Source of the DNA: Fusarium oxysporum f. sp. lycopersici 4287
Lineage: Eukaryota > Ascomycota > Sordariomycetes > Hypocreales > Nectriaceae
Length of the DNA: 64,000 nt
Reading direction: 5' to 3'
Assembly (NCBI RefSeq): GCF_000149955.1
Contig: NC_030986.1
Coordinates: 176,848 to 240,847 of the forward strand
The first letter of the stretch is position 1. Each line of letters opens with the position of its first letter. The notes under the pieces were generated by a model. The model saw nothing but the letters and a program-made list of their open reading frames with translations. It was not told the DNA's origin and did not search any database. Made by a program: the position numbers and the translations under genes. Of the stretch, positions 1 through 11,499 are shown one piece after another.

Positions 1-170
1 GCTTAGGAAACCCAGTTGGCGAACGTGGGGTCTTTGAGCTGGTATCCTAGTACCTTCCTTTTTAGACTACAAGCAGTAAGATGAGCAGGAGATAAGTGGA
101 TCGGCGTGACTCATTGCCAGTAGCTAGAAAATGACGCAGCAAATCTTCTATCTCGTTTTAAAGCCCTGGC

Positions 171-180
171 TTTATAAATA
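171..180 (+). promoter_or_regulatory. TATA-like box of the S58 peptidase gene
   Basis: A clear TATA-type element (tttataaata) lies about 92 bases before the ATG at 272, a usual distance for fungal core promoters. No other gene starts nearby, so it most likely serves the peptidase gene. Bases 1-271 contain nothing else I can name. Confidence 0.45.
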
Positions 181-271
181 GGGTAGAGTAATTACGCTCC
201 TGTTTTTCAGACTAGCATAGTGACCCAGTGGATCCCACCAGAAAAGCGACAGAATACGAATATCTAAAGTA

Positions 272-1468
272 ATGGCAACGAGTATGTCCCGTCAGCAAAC
301 TCGCGGCAGGCTCCGCGAAGTTATACCAGAGGCGCATCTTGGGTTTTGGCCACCTGGTCCGAAAAATGGCATCACAGACGTGCCCGGTGTCCTTGCCCAC
401 ACGACCACTATCCGTGACGAGAGTGGGCAAATTAACACGGGATTAACGACCATCCTCCCTCGGAAAGACTGGTTCCACACGGCCTGCCATGCCGGCGTCT
501 TCCGTCTCAACGGATCAGGAGAAATGACTGGGACACATTGGATCGAGGAAAGCGGTCTCTTGCACTCTCCCATCCTTATCACCAACAGCTTTGCCGTAGG
601 GCCATGTTATACCGGCATCTACAAGTACGCAATTGAACATTACGGAAAAGGTGAGCAGGGCGTCGATTGGTTCCTGCTGCCAGTCGTCGCCGAGACGTTT
701 GACGGGCACCTCAACGACCTGAGACAGTTTGCTGTGACGCCAGAACATGTTGTGGACAGTATCACCAATGCTTCCGAGGAGCCGATTGCCGAGGGGAACG
801 TGGGCGGCGGGACAGGCATGATGTGTCAAGGGTGGAAAGGCGGCACCGGGACCAGCAGTAGAATTGTGGCTGGGGAGAACGATACGTCGTACACGGTTGC
901 CGCCCTTGTCCAGGCCAACTATGGGAGACTCCAGCATTTGCACATATCGGGCGTCCCGGTCGGACGGATCCTGCAAAAGAGAAACGCAAGCAGCAAGGCC
1001 GCCGCTGCTCATGATACAGAGTACGACGAGGCAAAGAACAAAAAGGATGGGTCCATCATCGTCATACTTGCCACGGATGCACCGCTTCTTCCTGTTCAGC
1101 TCCAGCGGTTGGCCAAGCGAGCGACCATGGGCCTTGCGCGTGTGGGCAGTTATGCTCACAACCCTTCGGGAGATCTATTTCTTGCGTTTTCCACAGCTGC
1201 CGAGATACCCGTGCAGACAGTCACCGGCCAGCACAGGGCCGTTGATCCATTCAAGCCTGGGCTGATTAACATAGAAGCAACCGACAACCAGACTATTAAT
1301 GGCCTCTTTGAAGCAGCAGCGGATGCCACAGAAGAGGCTATATATAATGCGCTCACTATGGCTGAGACAATGACAGGCAATATGGGCCGCACGGTAGAAG
1401 CCCTGCCATTGCAAGCCACCAGGGAAATTATAGCCAGATTTAAAGAAGTTGAGGGTTCATTCGTGTAA
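272..1468 (+). CDS. P1/S58-family aminopeptidase (DmpA-like)
   Basis: Uninterrupted 398-residue reading frame. The family (DmpA, L-aminopeptidase D-Ala-esterase/amidase; beta-peptidyl aminopeptidases) consists of Ntn-type hydrolases that self-cleave just before a catalytic serine and then release N-terminal residues from peptides, amides or beta-peptides. The diagnostic segment is present: a glycine-rich stretch ([12 protein letters not shown], about residues 174-185) followed by KGGTGTSSR (about 189-197), which holds the cleavage site and nucleophilic serine. The N-terminal motif NGITDVPGV is also typical. The length fits the family (about 350-400). No signal peptide is seen, so it is probably cytosolic. 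A second ATG at codon 5 is possible; the first is chosen because a TATA-like element lies at a good distance. Natural substrate unknown. Confidence 0.9.
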   Translation: MATSMSRQQTRGRLREVIPEAHLGFWPPGPKNGITDVPGVLAHTTTIRDESGQINTGLTTILPRKDWFHTACHAGVFRLNGSGEMTGTHWIEESGLLHSPILITNSFAVGPCYTGIYKYAIEHYGKGEQGVDWFLLPVVAETFDGHLNDLRQFAVTPEHVVDSITNASEEPIAEGNVGGGTGMMCQGWKGGTGTSSRIVAGENDTSYTVAALVQANYGRLQHLHISGVPVGRILQKRNASSKAAAAHDTEYDEAKNKKDGSIIVILATDAPLLPVQLQRLAKRATMGLARVGSYAHNPSGDLFLAFSTAAEIPVQTVTGQHRAVDPFKPGLINIEATDNQTINGLFEAAADATEEAIYNALTMAETMTGNMGRTVEALPLQATREIIARFKEVEGSFV

Positions 1469-2759
1469 ATGGTAGAAGTAGTGGATGGTATAAGTAGGTA
1501 ACATGCTCTATGCATTTCTTTTTTTTCTTAAACTAACTGGCATGCTGGATCGCTCACCCTGACTCCCGCAGCCATTTATAGTACTGGTATAGGATATCAC
1601 CAAAGCCACTCAAGGCTAAATGTGACTTTACAGAGAGTATCCAATCCTCTTGGTGCCTTCGCAGCTTTGTTATTATAACAGGCCTCGCGACGTAGACGGA
1701 GCCTACTTTCCGGGATACATTTTCGAGTTCCTTCTGGCGTTTGCTACTAGGATATTGGCTTTACCATACCTAGGGGAAACCCGGCTTACCTATGCGAGTC
1801 GCAACTTCAATTAACGTCGAGGGGGGCTTCCATTTCCAATGCCCATACGCAGCAGTAGAGATCTGACATAGGGATAATAGTTAGTTTAACGGGGTTTCAA
1901 TAGGAAGCTGTAACTCGAGAACCGGCGATATATTCATGCTTAGGGCAGCAGGACAGCTGTCATTCCAGAGGTCCTGGTAGCTAGTGTAGGAGTTGGATAT
2001 TGGGTTATCATGTAATAAACCAGTCTCCCCTGAGATGCTGGCCATATAGTCTTCCTCTGTCACTCTTAGAAGAAGGGCTAAAGGGCCTTATGACCATCGC
2101 TGCCCCGAAGTAGTATTAAAAGATATATTAAAGGCATTAAAGGTTAAACCGTAGTCTATTAGAGAAATTATATAGAAGATAAATTAAGATTTAGGTACAT
2201 AGCTTAAGAAGATTATTAGGGCTAATAATTACTATAATAAGATAAAAAACTTAAAGAGAGATAACATTTATTATCTTAAGGCTTAGTAAGGCTATTAGTA
2301 TAAGGATTACTTATTCTTATACTAAGTTATAAATTAAAATAGTATTTAAAGATATAAAATCTTATTAAAAAGTATAAAAAAAAAAAAAATAAAAAAAATA
2401 AAAAAAAAAAAAAAAAGAAAGAAAGAAAGGAAAAAAAGGAAAAAAAGAAATTATAACCAGTCCTTAATACAGTAGTAGTAGGGGATGGTAGGCGCTTGGT
2501 AGATGTGTTGAAGCGGCTTGCAGATGCATGCTAAAATCTAAAAGGGCAGTAGGGTTTCGAGAAATGCTGGAACTATTCTATAAGTTATTATAGTATGAAA
2601 TTAGATAAAGATAAATTGTAAAGGAAATTCCATGACCTTTTAATATTTTATGTAAATTAGGGCCATATATGACAAGAGAGCTTACTAAATTCCAAGAATT
2701 ACATAAATAGCAAACCTAAAAGCCACGTGCGCCAGAGTATATCTGCCCTGAGCGTCGTT
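1469..2759. other. Intergenic; AT-rich, RIP-like stretch and A-tracts
   Basis: No gene is supported. From about 2100 to 2450 the sequence is strongly AT-rich with TAA/TTA repeats and a run of interrupted A-tracts at about 2378-2440 that passes into GAAA/GGAAAA units. The dense TA dinucleotides and stop codons in every frame resemble RIP-mutated repeat DNA, but I cannot recognise the original element. The flanking 1470-2090 and 2460-2759 are of ordinary composition without a convincing frame. Confidence 0.5.
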
Positions 2760-4625
2760 CTACTTGTCTCCCTCCATCTTTTCCACCGTCGTCCTTATGT
2801 TCGTGACCTCCTCTACTGTCCCCTCCTTCTTCCTCTTCTCCTCTAATCCGTACATAGTTTCCAGTTCAGATCTTAGTCTGTTGTCCCTGCAGATGCAGGC
2901 CAGCACGAATCCTATGCCTGCGAACGCGATGGTTGGCTGGAAAGCCTTCTGGATCGCTAGCTGGAACGTCTCACGGATCTGGCTCTGCACGGGATCATCG
3001 AAACTCATGACGAAATCCTTGGATCCAAGAGCGAAGGCGTCGCCTGCATTCAAAAGAGCGCGAACTTCGGGGTCGTCGATGCGGGACGAGTACTTTGAAA
3101 TGAAGATGTTGAAGATTGTGCTGGGTATAGCAATGCCGAAGATCATGGCCATGCCTCGGATGTAGGTGAATCCGGCCGTTGCCGCTGCCATGTCCGCCTC
3201 AGCTGTCCATGACTGGATAGCCGGAAGCGTTGAGCCAGCCAAAAAGCCTGTACCGATGGGCTGAACAAAGAGTTTGAATACCCACTCAGCGTTTGAGTCT
3301 TCTCGCTTGAGCGTCGAGAAGATGCCTTGCCCTACCGTGAGGAGAGTAAAGCCCACGACGTGGAAAACCTTGTACTTGGCAACCTTTGGAAGAGCAACGG
3401 CGGTAAAGATCATGCTGGGCATCATGAATGCTGTCAGCGGGATCATCTGTACACCTGTTCGGCCTGCAGACGAGGCCATGACGCCCTGGAAAAACAATGG
3501 TAGGAAGTAGGCCGGTAAGAAAAGGCAGAAGTTGCACATGAAGGTTTCGATGTACAGCAGGATGGAGCTCCAGTGTTTGAATATACGAAGCGGGACGACA
3601 GGCTCGGTAGCCCACTTGGCCTCCCAGACGAAGAAGACAACTGCACCGATAATGCCTATGATGAGCGGTGCAAGGACCTCTGGTGAGTCCCAAGGATATA
3701 CGACATGTGCCCACGTCAAGGCAAGGAGAATACTGATACTAGAGCCAGTGATAATGATGTTGCCAACCCAGTCGATGCGGCGGAGCTTGGTCATGATGGT
3801 CTCATTTCGGTTCCACTTGACGTGGAGGAAGAGGTAAAGGCCTATTAGTGCAACACCAGCAATGGGGACATTGATATAGAAGATCTTAAGATAACGACGT
3901 TAGAATATCAAGTTTCGCCAAAAGAAGGTATAGTTACAGCTCACCCATCGCCAGGACACGTTGTTGACAAGGGCACCACTAATAATAGGTCCCGAGATGA
4001 GAGAAAAGGCCGCTAAACTGAGCGTCATGCCGATGTACTTGGAACGCTCTCTCAAGGGGACGAGATCCGAGATGACCATTTCTGTAAGCATGACACAATT
4101 CTGGCTCGCAACGCCCTGGATACCTCGACCAGCCAGCATCATTGCCTCATTCGTGGCGGCTCCGCACATAACACAACCGACAATGAAAAGCGAAGTGACG
4201 ACGATGGTCACCCAACGGCGGCCGAAGATGTTGGCGAGTTGTGCTGTCAGGGGCAACACAGACGTTCTATAGCCATCAGCCTGTTTATCCCGGAACTTGG
4301 TTCTTATGCACTCCTACCCGGTGAGCAACTGTATGTGAGCAACCCAGACGTAGTTGCTTCCGATCTTCAGGTCCTCCACAATAAACGGCAACGCGGTCCC
4401 AATGATGGTGTTCTCGAGCGTAGCGAGGAAGATAAGCAGTGATAGGTTCGCCAGGATGATCCAGAAGCGAAAGGATGGCTTGAATTCGGCCACGGCCTCT
4501 TCATCATTACTATTCGGGGTGTTGCCCTCTGCTGCTTCGTTTTTGCTCTCGTTGCTAGCGCCGCTGGACTGGGGAAGATGCACGTCTGGCGGAGACGTGG
4601 TGTCTTGTTGAGTGATGCCACCCAT
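2760..4625 (-). CDS. MFS drug efflux transporter, DHA2 (14-span) type
   Basis: Three exons, complement of 2760-3884, 3945-4266 and 4318-4625, give 584 residues. The introns (60 and 51 bases) have GT...AG ends, and the joins restore canonical MFS sequence around residue 100 (LTGTSVLPLTAQL) and 210 (SWRW/IFYINVPIAG). The hydrophilic N-terminus of about 60 residues is followed by multiple hydrophobic spans; LENTIIGTALP is the DHA2 first-helix motif and ANIFGRRW the MFS motif A. The family exports drugs and secondary metabolites by proton antiport at the plasma membrane. The ATG at 4625 is used because the frame opens without another ATG upstream. Its position beside a CrtC-like enzyme, a P450 and Zn2Cys6 genes suggests metabolite export, which is inference. 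The frame looks intact. Confidence 0.88.
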
Positions 4626-5151
4626 GATTGCCAAATGATACTCGGGCTGTCCTATCCTCGGAATGTTTAAAGGAATATTTGAGGATTAATTAAATGGGAA
4701 TGAAGAGTGAGACGTAAGTGTAAATAAGCACAAATTACAGGCGTAAGCTGACATCGCCAGCGGAAACTATAGGACCATGGCGGTTAAGCGCCCTACTGCG
4801 CGGGTATGGCTCTGAATCCTGATGACGTTTGATTTTACCGTCAGCGTGAGACAAGAGGGCTGGGAACATATCAAACAAATCTTTTAAAATATACTATGAA
4901 CGTGGCTATCTATAATATGCTTGGCTAATTTACTGGCGGGCTATCACAGTTGATACCTGGGGAAAGATTATAATAATCTGATAAAGGGGATGGTATTTTA
5001 TTTCGTGCGTAGCCATCAAACATTCAAATTCGCATAAGCCACTGTGAACTAAGGGTCGAACACGATGCCTAATTGGACGATGACCGACTCGTCTTACATG
5101 CGTTCAGGGTGTATGCAAGATGTAAGCGTGCGTGATTAGTTAGATAATTGA
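4626..5151. other. Intergenic, promoter side of the MFS gene
   Basis: No convincing gene. It holds the upstream region of the minus-strand MFS gene and only very short frames. Confidence 0.4.
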
Positions 5152-5355
5152 ACGGAATTCCGATTGATCGCTGTGACCCGTTCAAGAGCCTGTCTTACTT
5201 GTCGCAGGAAGAAGGGTGTGAGTAAGATCTATTCCCTTTTTATTAACCCCGCATCTTACTAATATTTAAATAGCATGTCAGCTGTGAATTCTGGCTCAAA
5301 GAATGAGGGGGCCGTTGATCTCAGTGAGCAGCCTACGTCTGGCGGTTCACGGTAA
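5152..5355 (+). pseudogene. Relic of a Zn2Cys6 DNA-binding domain
   Basis: The frame at 5152-5217 reads ...AVTRSRACLTCRRKKG, the first half of a fungal Zn2Cys6 cluster (CxxC followed by a basic RRKK stretch). It ends at a textbook intron, 5218-5273, with a gtgagt donor, TACTAAT branch point and aaatag acceptor. After the acceptor the expected second half of the zinc cluster is not found: the continuing frame stops within about 12 codons. Another frame from ATG 5275 reads 26 codons and stops at 5355. No start codon lies upstream in frame (a TGA precedes). I read this as the surviving first part of a dead transcription factor gene; the rest is not recognisable. Confidence 0.5.
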
Positions 5356-6730
5356 AGAGCTCATATCTCATTCAGGTCCCAACATCTGCTGTTCGACCCG
5401 GCGCAGGCGCTCATAAATGGTTAACAGAGCTTCGCTATCCGTGCTCAGGCCACAAGAGAATCAGCGGGGACGTCTTTAAGATAGAAATAAAATATATACT
5501 ATTTCGCAAATTTCTGCTTTAGCCTGCGTATCTGGCGCGTTAGATATTCGCATATAAGTTGCTAGCTATTACACCAATCATACTTTAGAGAGGCGCGATC
5601 ACATCGAAGCTATAATATATGAGAATAAGTATGCGCCGTTTCTGGCTTCTAAATGGATATTATTATTTCACTCTGTACCTTCCTGTATCGGCAATTCGTG
5701 CACTGTTAAGAATTTAGCAGATTCCCTTAAATAGAACATCCCCACCGTCTTCACGCGGCGAGGAGGACACCATGTCTTACCGAAAGTCTGCGCATAAGAG
5801 GCCATGATCTGTCGCCCATGGTTATGCCCCTAGCCTCATCTGCTTGAAGATATTAAGCATATGGGGAGCCCAATAGGATAAAGGACTATCATTTAAATGG
5901 CAGTAGTCAAGAGGGGAAAGGAGCTTAGTCTGCACGGTGCAAGTTATTATAGATGCGTCGGTCTATGGGCACTTTCGGACTCTTGCACTTTCGCAAATAA
6001 GGTATAATATTCCGAAATATCGCATATTAGCACGTGATCTTCTCAAGTTGATATTTATTATCTAATAAGAAATCACAATAAGAATATCAGGCTGTCTACA
6101 AATGATAATTACAGGTCAGAAATTGGCATAAGTCCCTGTGAAACGACTCTACCATTTTAGATTTTTTTCTTTGGAAATGTAACTGGTCCGCAGCTTCAGT
6201 AACACCATATAGTACTGGGTATGGACAAGCAAAGTTTCGTTAAGCGATTTATGGAGAGATATTTCAAGGTTTCATCTTTGTACTAATCTGATCGTTCTTG
6301 AGCGTCACCTCTATCTATAGTAAGCTAAATGCAATCCGTACATTCTTCGAAGCGAAAACATTTCCCGACCAGCGAGTTGGGTCTCCCACCATCGTGATAT
6401 CCATCATAAAGGCAGGAGGTCCAGGCCAGGAGCGAGAGCCGCAGCGATAGTTTTTAGACAAGGAAGACTGAGAAAACTCTTTTGATCTAGCAATAAAAAG
6501 TGCCTATACTAAGGCGTGCTTTTATGCCTACATTTTAAGTTCGAGAAATTTCCTAGAAGACGCGTCTGCTAATTAGACTCATTGTTTTTTATAAATAAGT
6601 CATTTCGTTGGGTTTCAGAATGCCTAGTATTTTGCCTTCAATGCTTATTAACGTATAGATGAAAAGACAGCAGCAAGTTAGAGAGTACAACCCTGCCTAC
6701 CTATATACACTATCGCTATTAATTTGAATT
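5356..6730. other. Intergenic, no gene seen
   Basis: About 1.4 kb rich in TA and stop codons on both strands. It could contain more of the decayed Zn2Cys6 gene or its neighbours, but I recognise nothing. Confidence 0.4.
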
Positions 6731-7957
6731 TTATCTCAGAAGAGATAATTGTTCAATATGGCCCTGAATCTGTACTTCCTTATCGTCCCAAAAGCCTTTT
6801 CCTTCACCGTACGACTCAGATATCGTAATGTACTTATCACGCTGCTCTGGAAGGCTTGGGATTAATTCACCGTCGCGGATCCATTTATCAAACGTGAAAT
6901 AGGCATTTCGTGCCGGCAAATCCAGGAAGAACTTATTAAAGTACTTCAAGCCGGTTCGAGGGCTAGCTTCTATATCCCAAGCCCGGCTCTTAGGGCCGAC
7001 TGGTAACATCTCATGCCGGCCGTTTGGGTGCCAAACAGAAGCGAAAGCGATTTTCGATTCACCGTCGATGCTTGGTTCCATGGACCACGATATGAGAACC
7101 TCTCCAGACTCCAGATAAAACCACAGGGCATAGTAGCCTTTGCCAATGTGGAAATTGCCCCATTGTCTTTCGAACAAGGCGTATGACTGTTCCGGATCAA
7201 TCTCGTGTTGTTTTCCATCGATTACAAGGTGCCCCTCAAGACGGGTTGTAGGGTTGGCCTAAATACCCTATTAGTGACCAAATCCAACAGGCAATCGACA
7301 TGCTACTAACCCAATACCAGGACCATCCAGGAAGCGCAGTAGAGCCGTCAGGGTCTGGTCCCCGATTGACCAGCTGGACGCCGCCTCCGCCGCCGTAGTA
7401 GAAGTTGCCACCCGTAGGCTGTATAGTCATGTCGAGTTTGATTCCAACAAAGTCGAGCTCAAGGTGGGTATTGGTCCATTGATCACCCCCTTCAGGGCTA
7501 GTGATGCTCTGCGTGGCGCTCTTCAGCTCTAGGCGATCGGGATTTCCAGAGCCAGGATGAAGGATTGAAGCTCCCCGCGAAGTAAGGTCCTGGAGGTCAT
7601 TCAAGGAAATAAATGTTCCAAGTAGGTCGGCCCCGCGCAAGCCTGCGTTGCTTGTCAAGTGATATTTGAGTCCATCTTTTGTTGTGATCCAGTAGAGCAT
7701 GAAGACACTGCGACGTTTAGTATAACCAGATTGTGACGTGAGAAGGAAGGTCACGCACTTGTTCACGTTGTTGGTGTCTGTTGTAACATATGCTAATGTT
7801 TTCCGAGCGTCGTATCTATTCACGAGTGTCTTTTTAAAAGTTAGTTCGTTGGAATCATAACTACAGAACAAAGTCGGACGGCAAGACTCACCCCATCATT
7901 GTCTATCGTAGTTGGTGGATACACGGGAGGCGCCCACGATATAGGAGTGGCTGTCAT
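6731..7957 (-). CDS. CrtC/lipocalin-type enzyme, kievitone hydratase-like
   Basis: Four exons, complement of 6731-7258, 7311-7707, 7760-7829 or 7759-7829 (donor at 7758) and 7892-7957, give about 353 residues. All three introns (52, 51 and 62 bases) have GT...AG ends and CTAAC/CTAAT-like branch points. Recognisable features are a glycine-rich YYGGGGGVQ segment, the WSWYW block at the third junction, and YALFERQWG followed by a second beta-rich half. This is the two-lobed lipocalin-like fold of hydroxyneurosporene synthase (CrtC) relatives, which in fungi includes kievitone hydratase (phytoalexin detoxification) and decalin-forming Diels-Alderases. The ERQWG motif looks closer to the kievitone hydratase branch. 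There is no signal peptide, unlike secreted kievitone hydratase, so it is probably intracellular. Substrate unknown; neighbours suggest specialised metabolism. Confidence 0.75.
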
Positions 7958-8205
7958 TTTTTTTGCAGGGTAGACTTAGTCGCTCAAAACTTTCAAATCG
8001 TCTCGATGGAATTTGCTCTGTTGCAGCGAATTGAGGTGGGTGTGTACTGTACTATAGTTATTTATGTTGCGTTTCAAGCCATCTACTTATAATTAATCAA
8101 GCATGTTATTCTAACAGCGGGCTTACGGGCTGTTGTCGGCTCCGAATAGAGCTCCGTGACCGCTAGTTTATCTTCAAGCACCTGATTAATCGATGCGACT
8201 AGACA
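7958..8205. other. Promoter side of the CrtC-like gene
   Basis: Upstream region of the minus-strand CrtC-like gene; nothing else is recognisable. Confidence 0.35.
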
Positions 8206-8361
8206 ACTAAAATCGGAGAATCTTGAATAGTCTAATTCTGATATGACGAGGGTTTAGACTGAGTCTAAGAGGGCGGACTAAAGTCGGAGAATCTCCAGTA
8301 GTATATAATTCTAAAACGACAGGGGTTCGAACTTGATCTAGCGGACTAAAGTCGGAGAATC
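8206..8361 (+). repeat. Three imperfect tandem units of about 70 bases
   Basis: The 17-base core actaaagtcggagaatc starts at 8206 (one mismatch, actaaaatcgg...), 8277 and 8345, so units are 71 and 68 bases long. Between the cores the units still share a TCTAATTCT/ATAATTCT block, a CGA(c)gaGGGtT block and a GAnTCTA block, which shows the whole unit was duplicated and has diverged. The second unit holds ggttcga, which resembles a pol III B-box, but no cloverleaf can be folded by eye. It lies between the CrtC-like gene and the P450 gene. Confidence 0.65.
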
Positions 8362-8867
8362 ACCTTGCAGCCACTAATTTAAGGCAATATAACTAAACTT
8401 GTGCGAAGTATATATAATTCATAGTCCATAATGCATAAAGCCGGTATAATACTATTGAGAATGATTTTGTGGAGGTCTGGATGTCCACTTTAAGAGATAA
8501 AACAACCTGAATGTCTTGCGAATTGGTTGAGTAAATATTCCCCCCCTAGCCCGATATCTTTAACCATAATGTTATCACTGCAATTATGCATTACGAAGCC
8601 TTTTAACCTTGTTTATGTTGTTTCGGATGATACTAAGATCGTCAATGAACATGCTGATCTTCTCCTCCTGGGGGAGACATGAGGCCAATACATGGACCAC
8701 TTTCTACTGCCTATGCTGTTTATAGCAAATTGACCAGAGGATATAAGGGATCCTATAATGGATAGCTTAAAATCCAAACCTCAACTTTCTCAACAACTCC
8801 TGCTAACGATCCACGCATACGCACCTCCATTAAGACTGAAGCAGGTATCAATTCCACAGTAGTGACC
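8362..8867. other. Intergenic, promoter side of the CYP65-like P450
   Basis: No gene seen. It contains the upstream region of the plus-strand P450. Confidence 0.35.
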
Positions 8868-10546
8868 ATGACAGCCAGCTTGAGCATTCTTGGGGTCTTT
8901 TGGTGTGTTGTGCATCCAAGGAAACCTCAAGTTGCTCGCTACAGCGCATCGCTCAGCTTCACTATGCTCTACATTATATACCGCGTTTTATTCCACCCGC
9001 TTGCAAAGTCCCAGGCCCTAAATTGGCGGCCGTTTCCGACGTATGCTATCATGCTGTACTTCACACATGCTCAATGCTAAGCTAAGCCCCATCAGATCTG
9101 GTACGCCCTAAAATGGACCTCCGGTCGATATCCGTTCATCATGGAAGAAACGCATCGTAAATATGGTATGTTATCCTCCTTTTTATCCTTTTTTTTTTTT
9201 GGTCATGCCAAGCATGCCCTGACTTCCGACTCGAGGCGATGTGGTGCGCATTGCCCCCAATGAACTTTCCTTCGCTACTGTGCAGGCCTATCACGATATC
9301 TACGGACATGCGCTTAAAGATAAGAAGAGGTTCATCAAAGGTTCTTGGTACGATGTAGCTGGAGACCACCCGGGTATCGTCAGCGTCAGAGACCCCGTAC
9401 AACACTCGCGGCAAAGGAAGTACCTATCTCATGCATTCAGCGCCAAATCTTTACGCGGTCAAGAAACACTGATTCATGGTTATGTGGATCTATTCTTGGG
9501 CCAATTGCGCAATCTTGGAAGTCCTGGAGGAGCCGGAATCAATGTTGAGGAGGCCCTTAATTGGTTGACGTTCGATATCATCGGTATTGCTTCAACATTC
9601 CAGCTGTTCTTCATGCCCTAATTCGTGTGTTCTAGGTGACCTCGCATTTGGCGAGTCTTTTTCTGCTGTTGCTGAAGGGCGATCACACTTCTGGGTGTCA
9701 CTCATTATTGATGCATCTTATGCCATGATGCTCTCAGGGTTGAGAAAACGTGTTCCCCTCGTCAACCTGTATCTACCATTTGTGGTCCCGAAAGATGCCA
9801 GTGCTATGCATCGAAAACATATGGCCTTGACTCGCGAGAAGATGCTGAAACGGCTTGAGATGCCCAATTCCGAAGACCGCGGAGATTTCTTCTCGCACCT
9901 GTTGCGCAAAGGTGGCAATAAAGTTCCGGAGCCTGAGCTTTGCCAACAATCCAATACACTTATTGTGGCTGGGTCGGAAACCACAGCTACATGTCTCACC
10001 GGGATTGTCTTTTGCCTACTGTCAAATCTGTCGTGTTTGGAGGCTCTTTCTAACGAAGTCCGTTCGCGATTCCAGTCGGACACAGAGATCACAGGAGACG
10101 CTACTGCAGATTTAAAGTACCTCTCTGCAGTTATTGAAGAAGGGCTTCGAATCTTTCCGCCTGCGCCTTTCGGTCTTCCCCGTGTTTCGCCCGGTGCTAT
10201 AATAGACGGCCACTACATTCCTCCAGGCGTCGTTGTGAGTGTAGATCACTGGACTACCAAGCATGATGGACGCTACTGGAAAGATCCACACGCTTTTATA
10301 CCAGAGCGTTGGATCGATGGGGGTTTTGGAGACACGAAGCAGGCCAGCCAACCCTTCTCACTTGGCCCGAGAGCTTGTTTAGGCATCAACCTGGCGTATC
10401 TTGAAATGAGGATTATTATCGCCAAGATGGTGTATCATTTTGACTGGGAATTGGTGAACAATGAAGTTGATTTGTTCAGGGATTCAAAGCTATACTTGCT
10501 GTGGAAAAAGCCACGTTTGTTGGTCCGTTTCCACCCTCACAATTAG
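8868..10546 (+). CDS. Cytochrome P450, CYP65-like, with a one-base frameshift
   Basis: Four exons: 8868-9040, 9096-9165, 9236-9583 and 9636-10546; introns of 55, 70 and 52 bases. If one base is restored, the product is about 500 residues, normal for a microsomal P450. Hallmarks are the N-terminal hydrophobic anchor, an [17 protein letters not shown] entry segment, I-helix AGSETTA, EEGLR (ExxR), PERW and the heme loop [10 protein letters not shown] with the ligand cysteine. The sequence resembles the isotrichodermin C-15 hydroxylase/CYP65 group, known from mycotoxin and other secondary-metabolite pathways. The break is at about 9007-9010: the frame must shift between FHPLAK and PGPKL, where AAGTCCCAGG probably lacks one T. 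No intron can explain it. It is either a young pseudogene or a sequence error; the rest is clean. Confidence 0.85.
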
Positions 10547-11499
10547 ATTTCCAATTGATACAATAAGTATCACTCTCTCCATGGACCTATCACAGTCTGT
10601 GTGCTGAGAAGCTTGGTTTTTCCTAAGTGCAAATTCAGTTTGACTTTTAATTCATTTAAGGCAACCTCTATTATTAATCTCCTGATCTTATTACTCTATC
10701 CCTTTGAGTGCTACAGCCCTTAGGGAGGTCACTCGCTGTACTTAGCTTAGTCACAAGGTTAATACGTGCAGGGTAGTTACCAGATAATTGTAAGATCTTC
10801 AATTTTAGCAAAATACTACCAAAAGCTCATGCTACTTAATATCTATTAAAACTATGAATTACCTACTGATTCTTAATGAAATATAAGTAAAAGAATATGG
10901 CTTTGATAATTATAGCTTTTACATATATGCATGGCAAATAGGCCTAGGCCTTACTGAAATACTAATCAACCTGCCTGAAGAGGCATTCGGCTGCAACTTC
11001 ATGCCTTTAAACATAGAAGATCATGATTTCTACATTAATATACTGCCTCTAATACTACTTAAGCTATTTTAGCTTTTTATACCTATATCCCTTATATATA
11101 TGATTTTAAATTCTGCGATAATGGCCTGCTATAGGGGTCTCACTGTTTAAGCCTTTGTAGAAAAGTTAAAAAGCTCGATGGCCTCGTATAAAGCTGACGG
11201 CAAGGGAAAAAGAAAAAAAGAAAAAAAAAAAAAAACATATCTCTTGTATAGTTATGGGTCTGCTATAGTAATAGCTGGGTCTCTTATCTTATGTAAAATG
11301 GCATTATTAATAGCTAAAACTCGGCTATTTCCGACCAGTTACGGATTGACCGGTAGGACGGGCTCTCGGCTGTATAAGTATATATATGGCTTGGGTTGGT
11401 GATTTACCTCGGAATTCATAAGGAAAATATAATCAAGAGCTATTAGAGCCCTCCTTCCCTAGGTGCTTAGGCCCCCCCTGCATTTAATTATTAAGTTTA
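10547..11499. other. AT-rich intergenic stretch, possibly part of the transposon relic
   Basis: No gene is supported. TA-rich sequence with many stops and a purine tract at about 11203-11236. It may include the eroded 5' part of the adjacent piggyBac-type element. Confidence 0.4.

Noticed and set aside
515..1159. Long minus-strand frame of 214 codons opposite the S58 peptidase
   Set aside because: Mirror frame of a well-supported gene with no own similarity.
8277..8361. tRNA or SINE-like unit because of ggttcga
   Set aside because: No A-box at the proper distance and no cloverleaf; kept only as a tandem repeat.
9041..9095. A second frameshift in the CYP65-like P450 near 9040
   Set aside because: A 55-base intron with proper ends restores the frame (VSD/IWYALKW).
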